The notes beneath the pieces are model-generated. The model was not told the DNA's origin. It searched no databases and saw only the letters and a list, made by a program, of their open reading frames with translations. The translations under genes and the position numbers were made by a program. Shown one piece after another: positions 36,501 through 49,900 of a stretch of 64,000 nt of DNA; the first letter of the stretch is position 1, and the number at the start of each line of letters is the position of its first letter. Source of the stretch: Piscicola geometra. Its lineage: Eukaryota > Annelida > Clitellata > Hirudinida > Piscicolidae. The stretch spans positions 32,501 to 96,500 of the forward strand of contig OX030970.1 in NCBI GenBank assembly GCA_943735955.1, in the 5' to 3' direction.

Positions 36501-39420
36501 AGACGATGAAGACGAACGATGAAGACGATGAAGACGATGAAGACGAACGATGTAGACGATGAAGACGATGAAGACGATGAAGATGATGAAGACGGTGAGA
36601 ACGAACGATGAAGACGAACGATGAAGACGATGAAGACGAACGATGAAGACGAACGATGAAGACGAACGATGAAGACGAACGATGAAGACGATGAAGACGA
36701 ACGATGTAGACGATGAAAACGGTGAAGATGAACGATGAAGACGATGAAGACGATGGAGACGATGAAGACGATGAAGACGGTGAGAACGAACGATGAAGAC
36801 GAACGATGAAGACGATGAAGACGAACGATGAAGACGAACGATGAAGACGAACGATGAAGACGAACGATGAAGACGATGAAGACGAACGATGTAGACGATG
36901 AAGACGGTGAAGACGATGAAGACGGTGGAGACGATGAAGACGATGAAGACGGTGAAAACGAACGATGAAGACGAACGATGAAGACGATGAAGACGGTGAA
37001 GACGAACGATGAAGACGATGAAGACGGTGAAGACGGTGAAGACGATGAAGACGATGAAGACGGTGAAGACAATGAAGACGGTGAAGACGGTGAAGACGAA
37101 CGATGAAGACGATGAAGACGGTGAAGACGATGAAGACAGTGAAGACGAAAAAGACGGTGAAGACGATGAAGACGGTGAAGACGATGAAGACGGTGAAGAC
37201 GATAAAGACGCTGAAAACGATGAAGACGATGAAGACGGTGAAGACGGTGAAGACGATGAAGACGATGAAGTCGGTGAAGACGAACGATGAAGACGATGAA
37301 GACGGTGAAGACGATGAAGACGATGAAGACGATGAAGACGATGAAGACGATGAAAACGATGAAGACGATGAAGACGATGAAGACGATGAAGACGATGAAG
37401 ACGATGAAGACGATGAAGACGATGAAGACGATGAAGACGATGAAGACGATAAGGACGATGAAGACGATGAAGACGATGAAGACGAACGATGAAGACGATG
37501 AAGACGATGAAGACGATGAAGACGATGAAGACAATGAAGACGATGAAGATGATGAAGACGATGAAGACGATGAAGACGATGAAGACGATGAGGACGATGA
37601 AGACGAAGAAGACGATGAAGACGATGAAGACGATGAAGACGATGAAGACGATGAAGATGAACGATGAAGACGATGAAGACGATGGAGACGATGAAGACGA
37701 TGAAGACGATGAAGACGATAAAGACGATGAAGACGAACTATGAAAACGATGAAGACGATGAAGACGATGAAGACAATGAAGACGATGAAGACGATGAAGA
37801 CGATGAAGACGATGAAGACGATGAAGACGATGAAGACGATGAAGACGATGAAGACGAACGATGAAGACGATGAAGACGATGAAGACGAACGATGTAGACG
37901 ATGAAGACGATGAAGACGATGAAGATGAACGATGAAGACGATGAAGACGATGGAGACGATGAAGACGATGAAGACGGTGAGAACGAACGATGAAGACGAA
38001 CGATGAAGACGATGAAGACGAACGATGAAGACGAACGATGAAGACGAACGATGAAGACGAACGATGAAGACGATGAAGACGAACGATGTAGACGATGAAG
38101 ACGGTGAAGACGATGAAGACGGTGGAGACGATGAAGACGATGAAGACGGTGAAAACGAACGATGAAGACGAACGATGAAGACGATGAAGACGGTGAAGAC
38201 GAACGATGAAGACGATGAAGACGGTGAAGACGGTGAAGACGATGAAGACGATGAAGACGGTGAAGACGAACGATGAAGACGATGAAGACGGTGAAGACGG
38301 TGAAGACGATGAAGACGATGAAGACGGTGAAGACGATGAAGACGATGAAGACGGTGAAGACGAACGATAAAGACGATGAAGACGGTGAAGACGACCGGTG
38401 AAGACGATGAAGACGGTGAAGACGGTGAAGACGATGAAGACGATGAAGAAGATGAAGACGATGAAGACGATGAAGACGATGAAGACGATGAAGACGGTGA
38501 AAACGATGAAGACGATGAAGACGGTGAAGACGGTGAAGACGATGAAGACGATGAAGACGGTGAAGACGAACGATGAAGACGATGAAGACGGTGAAGACGA
38601 TGAAGACGGTGAAGACGATGAAGACGATGAAGACGAACGATGAAGACGATGAAGACGATGAAGACGAACGATGTAGACGATGAAGACGATGAAGACGATG
38701 AAGACGATGAAGATGAACGATGAAGACGATGAAGACGATGGAGACGATGAAAACGATGAAGACGGTGAAGACGAACGATGAAGACGAACGATGAAGACGA
38801 TGAAGACGAACGATGAAGACGAACGATGAAGACGATGAAGACGAACGATGTAGACGATGAAGACGGTGAAGACAATGAAGACGGTGGAGACGATGAAGAC
38901 GATGAAGACGAACGATGAAGACGAACGATGAAGACGAACGATGAAGACGATGAAGACGGTGAAGACGAACGATGAAGACGATGAAGACGGTGAAGACGAT
39001 GAAGACGATGAAGACGGTGAAGACGATGAAGACGATGAAGACGATGAAGACGATGAAGACGGTGAAAACGATGAAGACGATGAAGACGATGAAGACGATG
39101 AAGACGATGAAGACGATGAAGACGATGAAGACGATGAAGACGATGAAGACGATGAAGACGATGAAGACGATGAAGACGATAAGGACGATGAAGACGATGA
39201 AGACGATGAAGACGAACGATGAAGACGATGAAGACGATGAAGACAATGAAGACGATGAAGATGATGAAGACGATGAAGACGATGAAGACGATGAAGACGA
39301 TGAAGACGATGAAGACGAAGAAGACGATGAAGACGATGAAGACGATGAAGATGAACGATGAAGACGATGAAGACGATGGAGACGATGAAGACGATGAAGA
39401 CGATGAAGACGATGAAGACG
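30566..39420. repeat. Array of 1.15-1.7-kb HORs anchored by GAACTATG
   Basis: GAACTATG junctions begin at 31203, 32351, 33566, 34740, 36393, 37735 and 39420, giving spacings of 1,148, 1,215, 1,174, 1,653, 1,342 and 1,685 bp. The common order within a copy is: GAAAAAGAC, GATAAAGAC and GCTGAAAAC (or lost), GGTGAAGTC or G units, a D run ending in GATAAGGAC, CAATG/TGATG with GATGAGGAC, GATGGAGAC, GATAAAGAC, GAACTATG, a second D run, GATGTAGAC, GGTGAGAAC and a cluster of 13-mers. GCTGAAAAC marks five of the copies (near 30676, 31825, 33040, 34214 and 37207). Copy length differs through gain or loss of inner modules, such as the GACCGGT module at 35389 and 38393. Confidence 0.84.
33842..33906. repeat. 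Five tandem 13-mers GAACGATGAAGAC
   Basis: Here the GAAC element precedes every nonamer, so the local period is 13 bp for five perfect copies, bounded by GATGAAGAC on both sides. It is the longest such run I noticed; a four-copy run lies at 27124-27175. Confidence 0.9.
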
Positions 39421-42400
39421 AACTATGAAAACGATGAAGACGATGAAGACGATGAAGACAATGAAGACGATGAAGACGATGAAGACGATGAAGACGATGA
39501 AGACGATGAAGACGATGAAGACGATGAAGACGATGAAGACGAACGATGAAGACGATGAAGACGATGAAGACGAACGATGTAGACGATGAAGACGATGAAG
39601 ACGATGAAGACGATGAAGATGAACGATGAAGACGATGAAGACGATGGAGACGATGAAGACGATGAAGACGGTGAGAACGAACGATGAAGACGAACGATGA
39701 AGACGATGAAGACGAACGATGAAGACGAACGATGAAGACTAACGATGAAGACGATGAAGACGAACGATGTAGACGATGAAGACGGTGAAGACGATGAAGA
39801 CGGTGGAGACGATGAAGACGATGAAGACGGTGAAAACGAACGATGAAGACGAACGATGAAGACGATGAAGACGGTGAAGACGAACGATGAAGACGATGAA
39901 GACGGTGAAGACGGTGAAGACGATGAAGACGATGAAGACGGTGAAGACGAACGATGAAGACGATGAAGACGGTGAAGACGGTGAAGACGATGAAGACGAT
40001 GAAGACGGTGAAGACGATGAAGACGATGAAGACGGTGAAGACGAACGATAAAGACGATGAAGACGGTGAAGACGACCGGTGAAGACGATGAAGACGGTGA
40101 AGACGGTGAAGACGATGAAGACGATGAAGAAGATGAAGACGATGAAGACGATGAAGACGATGAAGACGATGAAGACGGTGAAAACGATGAAGACGATGAA
40201 GACGGTGAAGACGGTGAAGACGATGAAGACGATGAAGACGGTGAAGACGAACGATGAAGACGATGAAGACGGTGAAGACGATGAAGACGGTGAAGACGAT
40301 GAAGACGATGAAGACGAACGATGAAGACGATGAAGACGATGAAGACGAACGATGTAGACGATGAAGACGATGAAGACGATGAAGACGATGAAGATGAACG
40401 ATGAAGACGATGGAGACGATGAAAACGATGAAGACGGTGAAGACGAACGATGAAGACGAACGATGAAGACGATGAAGACGAACGATGAAGACGAACGATG
40501 AAGACGATGAAGACGAACGATGTAGACGATGAAGACGGTGAAGACGATGAAGACGGTGGAGACGATGAAGACGATGAAGACGGTGAAGACGAACGATGAA
40601 GACGAACGATGAAGACGATGAAGACGGTGAAGACGAACGATGAAGACGATGAAGACGGTGAAGACGGTGAAGACGATGAAGACGATGAAGACGGTGAAGA
40701 CGATGAAGACGATGAAGACGGTGAAGACGAACGATAAAGACGATGAAGACGGTGAAGACGACCGGTGAAGACGATGAAGACGGTGAAGACGATGAAGACG
40801 ATGAAGAAGATGAAGACGATGAAGACGATGAAGACGATGAAGACGATGAAGACGGTGAAAACGATGAAGACGATGAAGACGGTGAAGACGATGAAGACGG
40901 TGAAGACGGTGAAGACGGTGAAGACGGTGAAGACGATGAAGACGATGAAGACGATGAAGACGGTGAAGACGGTGAAGACGGTGAAGACGATGAAGACGGT
41001 GAAGACGATGAAGACGGTGAAGACGATGAAGACGGTGAAGACGATGAAGACGGTGAAGACGATGAAGACGGTGAAGACGATGAAGACGATGAAGACGGTG
41101 AAGACGGTGAAGACGATGAAGACGATGAAAACGGTGAAGACGATGAAGACGATGAAGACGAACGATGAAGACGGTGAAGACGGTGAAGACGGTGAAGACG
41201 GTGAAGACGATGAAGACGATGAAGACGATGAAGACGGTGAAGACGGTGAAGACGGTGAAGACGAACGATGAAGACGATGAAGACGGTGAAGACGATGAAG
41301 ACGATGAAGACGATAAAGACGGTGAAAACGATGAAGACGATGAAGACGGTGAAGACGGTGAAGACGATGAAGACGATGAAGACGGTGAAGACGAACGATG
41401 AAGACGATGAAGACGGTGAAGACGATGAAGACGGTGAAGACCATGAAGACGATGAAGACGAACGATAACGACGGTGAAGACGGTGAAGACGATGAAGACG
41501 ATGAAGACGGTGAAGACGGTGAAGACGATGAAGACGATGAAGAAGATGAAGACGATGAAGACGATGAAGACGATGAAGACGGTGAAGACGAACGATAAAG
41601 ACGATGAAGACGGTGAAGACGACCGGTGAAGACGATGAAAACGGTGAAGACGGTGAAGACGATGAAGACGATGAAGAAGATGAAGACGATGAAGACGATG
41701 AAGACGATGAAGACGATGAAGACGGTGAAAACGATGAAGACGATGAAGACGGTGAAGACGGTGAAGACGATGAAGACGGTGAAGACGGTGAAGACGAACG
41801 ATGAAGACGGTGAAGACGAACGATGAAGACGATGAAGACGGTGAAGACGGTGAAGACCATGAAGACGATGAAGACGGTGAAGACGATGAAGACGATGAAG
41901 AAGATGAAGACGATGAAGACGATGAAGACGATGAAGACGGTGAAGACGAACGATAAAGACGATGAAGACGGTGAAGACGACCGGTGAAGACGATGAAAAC
42001 GGTGAAGACGGTGAAGACGATGAAGACGATGAAGAAGATGAAGACGATGAAGACGATGAAGACGATGAAGACGATGAAGACGGTGAAAACGATGAAGACG
42101 ATGAAGACGGTGAAGACGGGAAGACGATGAAGACGATGAAGACGGTGAAGACGAACGATGATGACGATGAAGACGAACGATGAAGACGATGAAGACGGTG
42201 AAGACGATGAAGACGGTGAAGACGATGAAGACGGTGGAGACGATGAAGACGATGAAGACGGTGAAGACGAACGATGAAGACGAACGATGAAGACGATGAA
42301 GACGGTGAAGACGAACGATGAAGACGATGAAGACGGTGAAGACGGTGAAGACGATGAAGACGATGAAGACGATGAAGACGATGAAGACGATGAAGACGAT

Positions 42401-43909
42401 GAAGACGATGAAGACGAAGAAGACGATGAAGACGGTGAGACGATGAAGACGGTGAAGACGGTGAAGACGAACGATGAAGACGATGAAGACGGTGAAGACG
42501 GTGAAGACGGTGAAGACGAACGATTAAGACGATGAAGACGGTGAAGACGATGAAGACGATGAAGACGATAAAGACGGTGAAAACGATGAAGACGATGAAG
42601 ACGGTGAAGACGGTGAAGACGATGAAGACGATGAAGACGGTGAAGACGAACGATGAAGACGATGAAGACGGTGAAGACGATGAAGACGGTGAAGACCATG
42701 AAGACGATGAAGACGAACGATAACGACGGTGAAGACGGTGAAGACGATGAAGACGATGAAGACGGTGAAGACGGTGAAGACGATGAAGACGATGAAGAAG
42801 ATGAAGACGATGAAGACGATGAAGACGATGAAGACGGTGAAGACGAACGATAAAGACGATGAAGACGGTGAAGACGACCGGTGAAGACGATGAAACCGGT
42901 GAAGACGGTGAAGACGATGAAGACGATGAAGAAGATGAAGACGATGAAGACGATGAAGACGATGAAGACGATGAAGACAGTGAAAACGATGAAGACGATG
43001 AAGACGGTGAAGACGGTGAAGACGATGAAGACGATGAAGACGGTGAAGACGAACGATGAAGACGATGAAGACGAACGATGAAGACGATGAAGACGGTGAA
43101 GACGATGAAGACGGTGAAGACGATGAAGACGGTGGAGACGATGAAGACGATGAAGACGGTGAAGACGAACGATGAAGACGAACGATGAAGACGATGAAGA
43201 CGGTGAAGACGAACGATGAAGACGATGAAGACGGTGAAGACGGTGAAGACGATGAAGACGATGAAGACGGTGAAGACGATGAAGACGATGAAGACGGTGA
43301 AGACGAACGATAAAGACGATGAAGACGGTGAAGACGACCGGTGAAGACGATGAAGACGGTGAAGACGGTGAAGACGATGAAGACGATGAAGAAGATGAAG
43401 ACGATGAAGACGATGAAGACGATGAAGACGATGAAGACGGTGAAAACGATGAAGACGATGAAGACGGTGAAGACGGTGAAGACGATGAAGACGATGAAGA
43501 CGGTGAAGACGAACGATGAAGACGATGAAGACGGTGAAGACGATGAAGACGGTGAAGACGATGAAGACGGTGAAGACGATGAGGACGGTGAAGACGATGA
43601 AGACGATGAAGACGATGAAGACGATGAAGACGATGAAGACGATGAAGACGATGAAGACGATGAAGACGATAAGGACGATGAAGACGATGAAGACGATGAA
43701 GACGAACGATGAAGACGATGAAGACGATGAAGACAATGAAGACGATGAAGATGATGAAGACGATGAAGACGATGAAGACGATGAAGACGATGAAGACGAT
43801 GAAGACGAAGAAGACGATGAAGACGATGAAGACGATGAAGATGAACGATGAAGACGATGAAGACGATGGAGACGATGAAGACGATGAAGACGATGAAGAC
43901 GATGAAGAC
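39420..43909. repeat. 4.49-kb segment, copy 1, with GACCGGT modules
   Basis: The segment runs from one GAACTATG junction to the next and holds seven GACCGGT elements (40074, 40760, 41621, 41979, 42876, 43336 and, just upstream, 38393 as the related module). Its first part (39.2-40.3 kb) recurs at +4,490 bp and 40.74-41.27 kb recurs at +4,580 bp. Two 8-bp nonamers, GGGAAGAC at 42118-42125 and GGTGAGAC at 42434-42441, each lose one base. The 41.3-43.3-kb interval has short unequal duplications (358, 460 and 897 bp between GACCGGT elements). Confidence 0.8.
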
Positions 43910-46900
43910 GAACTATGAAAACGATGAAGACGATGAAGACGATGTAGACAATGAAGACGATGAAGACGATGAAGACGATGAAGACGATGAAGACGATGAA
44001 GACGATGAAGACGATGAAGACGATGAAGACGAACGATGAAGACGATGAAGACGATGAAGACGAACGATGTAGACGATGAAGACGATGAAGACGATGAAGA
44101 CGATGAAGATGAACGATGAAGACGATGAAGACGATGGAGACGATGAAGACGATGAAGACGGTGAGAACGAACGATGAAGACGAACGATGAAGACGATGAA
44201 GACGAACGATGAAGACGAACGATGAAGACGAACGATGAAGACGATGAAGACGAACGATGTAGACGATGAAGACGGTGAAGACGATGAAGACGGTGGAGAC
44301 GATGAAGACGATGAAGACGGTGAAAACGAACGATGAAGACGAACGATGAAGACGATGAAGACGGTGAAGACGAACGATGAAGACGATGAAGACGGTGAAG
44401 ACGGTGAAGACGATGAAGACGATGAAGACGGTGAAGACGAACGATGAAGACGATGAAGACGGTGAAGACGGTGAAGACGATGAAGACGATGAAGACGGTG
44501 AAGACGATGAAGACGATGAAGACGGTGAAGACGAACGATAAAGACGATGAAGACGGTGAAGACGACCGGTGAAGACGATGAAGACGGTGAAGACGGTGAA
44601 GACGATGAAGACGATGAAGAAGATGAAGACGATGAAGACGATGAAGACGATGAAGACGATGAAGACGATGAAGACGATGAAGACGGTGAAGACGGTGAAG
44701 ACGATGAAGACGATGAAGACGGTGAAGACGAACGATGAAGACGATGAAGACGGTGAAGACGATGAAGACGGTGAAGAAGATGAAGACGATGAAGACGATG
44801 AAGACGATGAAGACGATGAAGACGGTGAAAACGATGAAGACGATGAAGACGGTGAAGACGGTGAAGACGATGAAGACGATGAAGACGATGAAGACGAACG
44901 ATGAAGACGATGAAGACGATGAAGACGAACGATGTAGACGATGAAGACGATGAAGACGATGAAGACGATGAAGATGAACGATGAAGACGATGGAGACGAT
45001 GAAAACGATGAAGACGGTGAAGACGAACGATGAAGACGAACGATGAAGACGATGAAGACGAACGATGAAGACGAACGATGAAGACGATGAAGACGAACGA
45101 TGTAGACGATGAAGACGGTGAAGACGATGAAGACGGTGGAGACGATGAAGACGATGAAGACGGTGAAGACGAACGATGAAGACGAACGATGAAGACGATG
45201 AAGACGGTGAAGACGAACGATGAAGACGATGAAGACGGTGAAGACGGTGAAGACGATGAAGACGATGAAGACGGTGAAGACGATGAAGACGATGAAGACG
45301 GTGAAGACGAACGATAAAGACGATGAAGACGGTGAAGACGACCGGTGAAGACGATGAAGACGGTGAAGACGATGAAGACGATGAAGAAGATGAAGACGAT
45401 GAAGACGATGAAGACGATGAAGACGATGAAGACGGTGAAAACGATGAAGACGATGAAGACGGTGAAGACGATGAAGACGGTGAAGACGGTGAAGACGGTG
45501 AAGACGGTGAAGACGATGAAGACGATGAAGACGATGAAGACGGTGAAGACGGTGAAGACGGTGAAGACGATGAAGACGGTGAAGACGATGAAGACGGTGA
45601 AGACGATGAAGACGGTGAAGACGATGAAGACGGTGAAGACGATGAAGACGGTGAAGACGATGAAGACGATGAAGACGGTGAAGACGGTGAAGACGATGAA
45701 GACGATGAAAACGGTGAAGACGATGAAGACGATGAAGACGAACGATGAAGACGGTGAAGACGGTGAAGACGGTGAAGACGGTGAAGACGATGAAGACGAT
45801 GAAGACGATGAAGACGGTGAAGACGGTGAAGACGGTGAAGACGAACGATGAAGACGATGAAGACGGTGAAGACGATGAAGACGGTGAAGACGATGAAGAC
45901 GATGAAGACGAACGATGAAGACGATGAAGACGATGAAGACGAACGATGTAGACGATGAAGACGATGAAGACGATGAAGACGATGAAGATGAACGATGAAG
46001 ACGATGAAGACGATGGAGACGATGAAAACGATGAAGACGGTGAAGACGAACGATGAAGACGAACGATGAAGACGATGAAGACGAACGATGAAGACGAACG
46101 ATGAAGACGATGAAGACGAACGATGTAGACGATGAAGACGGTGAAGACGATGAAGACGGTGGAGACGATGAAGACGATGAAGACGGTGAAGACGAACGAT
46201 GAAGACGAACGATGAAGACGATGAAGACGGTGAAGACGAACGATGAAGACGATGAAGACGGTGAAGACGGTGAAGACGATGAAGACGATGAAGACGGTGA
46301 AGACGATGAAGACGATGAAGACGGTGAAGACGAACGATAAAGACGATGAAGACGGTGAAGACGACCGGTGAAGACGATGAAGACGGTGAAGACGATGAAG
46401 ACGATGAAGAAGATGAAGACGATGAAGACGATGAAGACGATGAAGACGATGAAGACGGTGAAAACGATGAAGACGATGAAGACGGTGAAGACGATGAAGA
46501 CGGTGAAGACGGTGAAGACGGTGAAGACGGTGAAGACGATGAAGACGATGAAGACGATGAAGACGGTGAAGACGGTGAAGACGGTGAAGACGATGAAGAC
46601 GGTGAAGACGATGAAGACGGTGAAGACGATGAAGACGGTGAAGACGATGAAGACGGTGAAGACGATGAAGACGGTGAAGACGATGAAGACGATGAAGACG
46701 AACGATGAAGACGGTGAAGACGGTGAAGACGGTGAAGACGGTGAAGACGATGAAGACGATGAAGACGATGAAGACGGTGAAGACGGTGAAGACGGTGAAG
46801 ACGATGAAGACGGTGAAAACGATGAAGATGGTGAAGACGATGAAGACGATGAAGACGATGAAGACGGTGAAGACGATGAAGACGATGAAGACGAACGATG

Positions 46901-49900
46901 TAGACGATGAAGACGATGAAGACGATGAAGACGATGAAGATGAACGATGAAGACGATGAAGACGATGGAGACGATGAAAACGATGAAGACGGTGAAGACG
47001 AACGATGAAGACGAACGATGAAGACGATGAAGACGAACGATGAAGACGAACGATGAAGACGATGAAGACGAACGATGTAGACGATGAAGACGGTGAAGAC
47101 GATGAAGACGGTGGAGACGATGAAGACGATGAAGACGGTGAAGACGAACGATGAAGACGAACGATGAAGACGAACGATGAAGACGATGAAGACGGTGAAG
47201 ACGAACGATGAAGACGATGAAGACGGTGAAGACGGTGAAGACGATGAAGACGATGAAGACGGTGAAGACGATGAAGACGATGAAGACGGTGAAGACGAAC
47301 GATGAAGACGATGAAGACGGTGAAGACGGTGAAGACGGTGAAGACGATGAAGACGATGAAGACGATGAAGACGATGAAGACGAACGATGAAGACGGTGAA
47401 GACGGTGAAGACGGTGAAGACGGTGAAGACGATGAAGACGATGAAGACGATGAAGACGGTGAAGACGGTGAAGACGGTGAAGACGAACGATGAAGACGAT
47501 GAAGACGGTGAAGACGATGAAGACGGTGAAGACGATGAAGACGATGAAGACGAACGATGAAGACGATGAAGACGATGAAGACGAACGATGTAGACGATGA
47601 AGACGATGAAGACGATGAAGACGATGAAGATGAACGATGAAGACGATGAAGACGATGGAGACGATGAAAACGATGAAGACGGTGAAGACGAACGATGAAG
47701 ACGAACGATGAAGACGATGAAGACGAACGATGAAGACGAACGATGAAGACGATGAAGACGAACGATGTAGACGATGAAGACGGTGAAGACGATGAAGACG
47801 GTGGAGACGATGAAGACGATGAAGACGGTGAAGACGAACGATGAAGACGAACGATGAAGACGATGAAGACGGTGAAGACGAACGATGAAGACGATGAAGA
47901 CGGTGAAGACGGTGAAGACGATGAAGACGATGAAGACGGTGAAGACGATGAAGACGATGAAGACGGTGAAGACGATGAAGATGAACGATGAAGACGATGA
48001 AGACGATGGAGACGATGAAAACGATGAAGACGGTGAAGACGAACGATGAAGACGATGAAGACGAACGATGAAGACGATGAAGACGAACGATGTAGACGAT
48101 GAAGACGGTGAAGACGGTGAAGACGGTGAAGACGATGAAGACGATGAAGACGGTGAAGACGAACGATGAAGACGATGAAGACGAACGATGAAGACGATGA
48201 AGACGGTGAAGACGATGAAGACGGTGAAGACGATGAAGACGGTGAAGACGATGAAGACGGTGAAGACGATGAAGACGATGAAGACGGTGAAGACGGTGAA
48301 GACGATGAAGACGATGAAAACGGTGAAGACGATGAAGACGATGAAGACGAACGATGAAGACGGTGAAGACGGTGAAGACGGTGAAGACGGTGAAGACGGT
48401 GAAGACGATGAAGACGATGAAGACGATGAAGACGGTGAAGACGGTGAAGACGGTGAAGACGATGAAGACGGTGAAAACGATGAAGATGGTGAAGACGATG
48501 AAGACGATGAAGACGATGAAGACGGTGAAGACGATGAAGACGATGAAGACGAACGATGTAGACGATGAAGACGATGAAGACGATGAAGACGATGAAGATG
48601 AACGATGAAGACGATGAAGACGATGGAGACGATGAAAACGATGAAGACGGTGAAGACGAACGATGAAGGCGAACGATGAAGACGATGAAGACGAACGATG
48701 AAGACGAACGATGAAGACGATGAAGACGAACGATGTAGACGATGAAGACGGTGAAGACGATGAAGACGGTGGAGACGATGAAGACGATGAAGACGGAGAA
48801 GACGAACGATGAAGACGAACGATGAAGACGATGAAGACGGTGAAGACGAACGATGAAGACGATGAAGACGGTGAAGACGGTGAAGACGATGAAGACGATG
48901 AAGACGGTGAAGACGATGAAGACGATGAAGACGGTGAAGACGAACGATAAAGACGATGAAGACGGTGAAGACGACCGGTGAAGACGATGAAGACGTGAAG
49001 ACGATGAAGACGATGAAGAAGATGAAGACGATGAAGACGATGAAGACGATGAAGACGATGTAGACGATGAAGACGATGAAGACGATGAAGACGATGAAGA
49101 TGAACGATGAAGACGATGAAGACGATGGAGACGATGAAAACGATGAAGACGGTGAAGACGAACGATGAAGACGAACGATGAAGACGATGAAGACGAACGA
49201 TGAAGACGAACGATGAAGACGATGAAGACGAACGATGTAGACGATGAAGACGGTGAAGACGATGAAGACGGTGGAGACGATGAAGACGATGAAGACGGTG
49301 AAGACGAACGATGAAGACGAACGATGAAGACGATGAAGACGGTGAAGACGAACGATGAAGACGATGAAGACGGTGAAGACGGTGAAGACGATGAAGACGA
49401 TGAAGACGGTGAAGACGATGAAGACGATGAAGACGGTGAAGACGAACGATAAAGACGATGAAGACGGTGAAGACGACCGGTGAAGACGATGAAGACGGTG
49501 AAGACGATGAAGACGATGAAGAAGATGAAGACGATGAAGACGATGAAGACGATGAAGACGATGAAGACGGTGAAAACGATGAAGACGATGAAGACGGTGA
49601 AGACGATGAAGACGGTGAAGACGGTGAAGACGGTGAAGACGGTGAAGACGATGAAGACGATGAAGACGATGAAGACGGTGAAGACGGTGAAGACGGTGAA
49701 GACGATGAAGACGGTGAAGACGATGAAGACGGTGAAGACGATGAAGACGGTGAAGACGATGAAGACGTTGAAGACGATGAAGACGGTGAAGACGATGAAG
49801 ACGATGAAGACGGTGAAGACGGTGAAGACGATGAAGACGATGAAAACGGTGAAGACGATGAAGACGATGAAGACGAACGATGAAGACGGTGAAGACGGTG

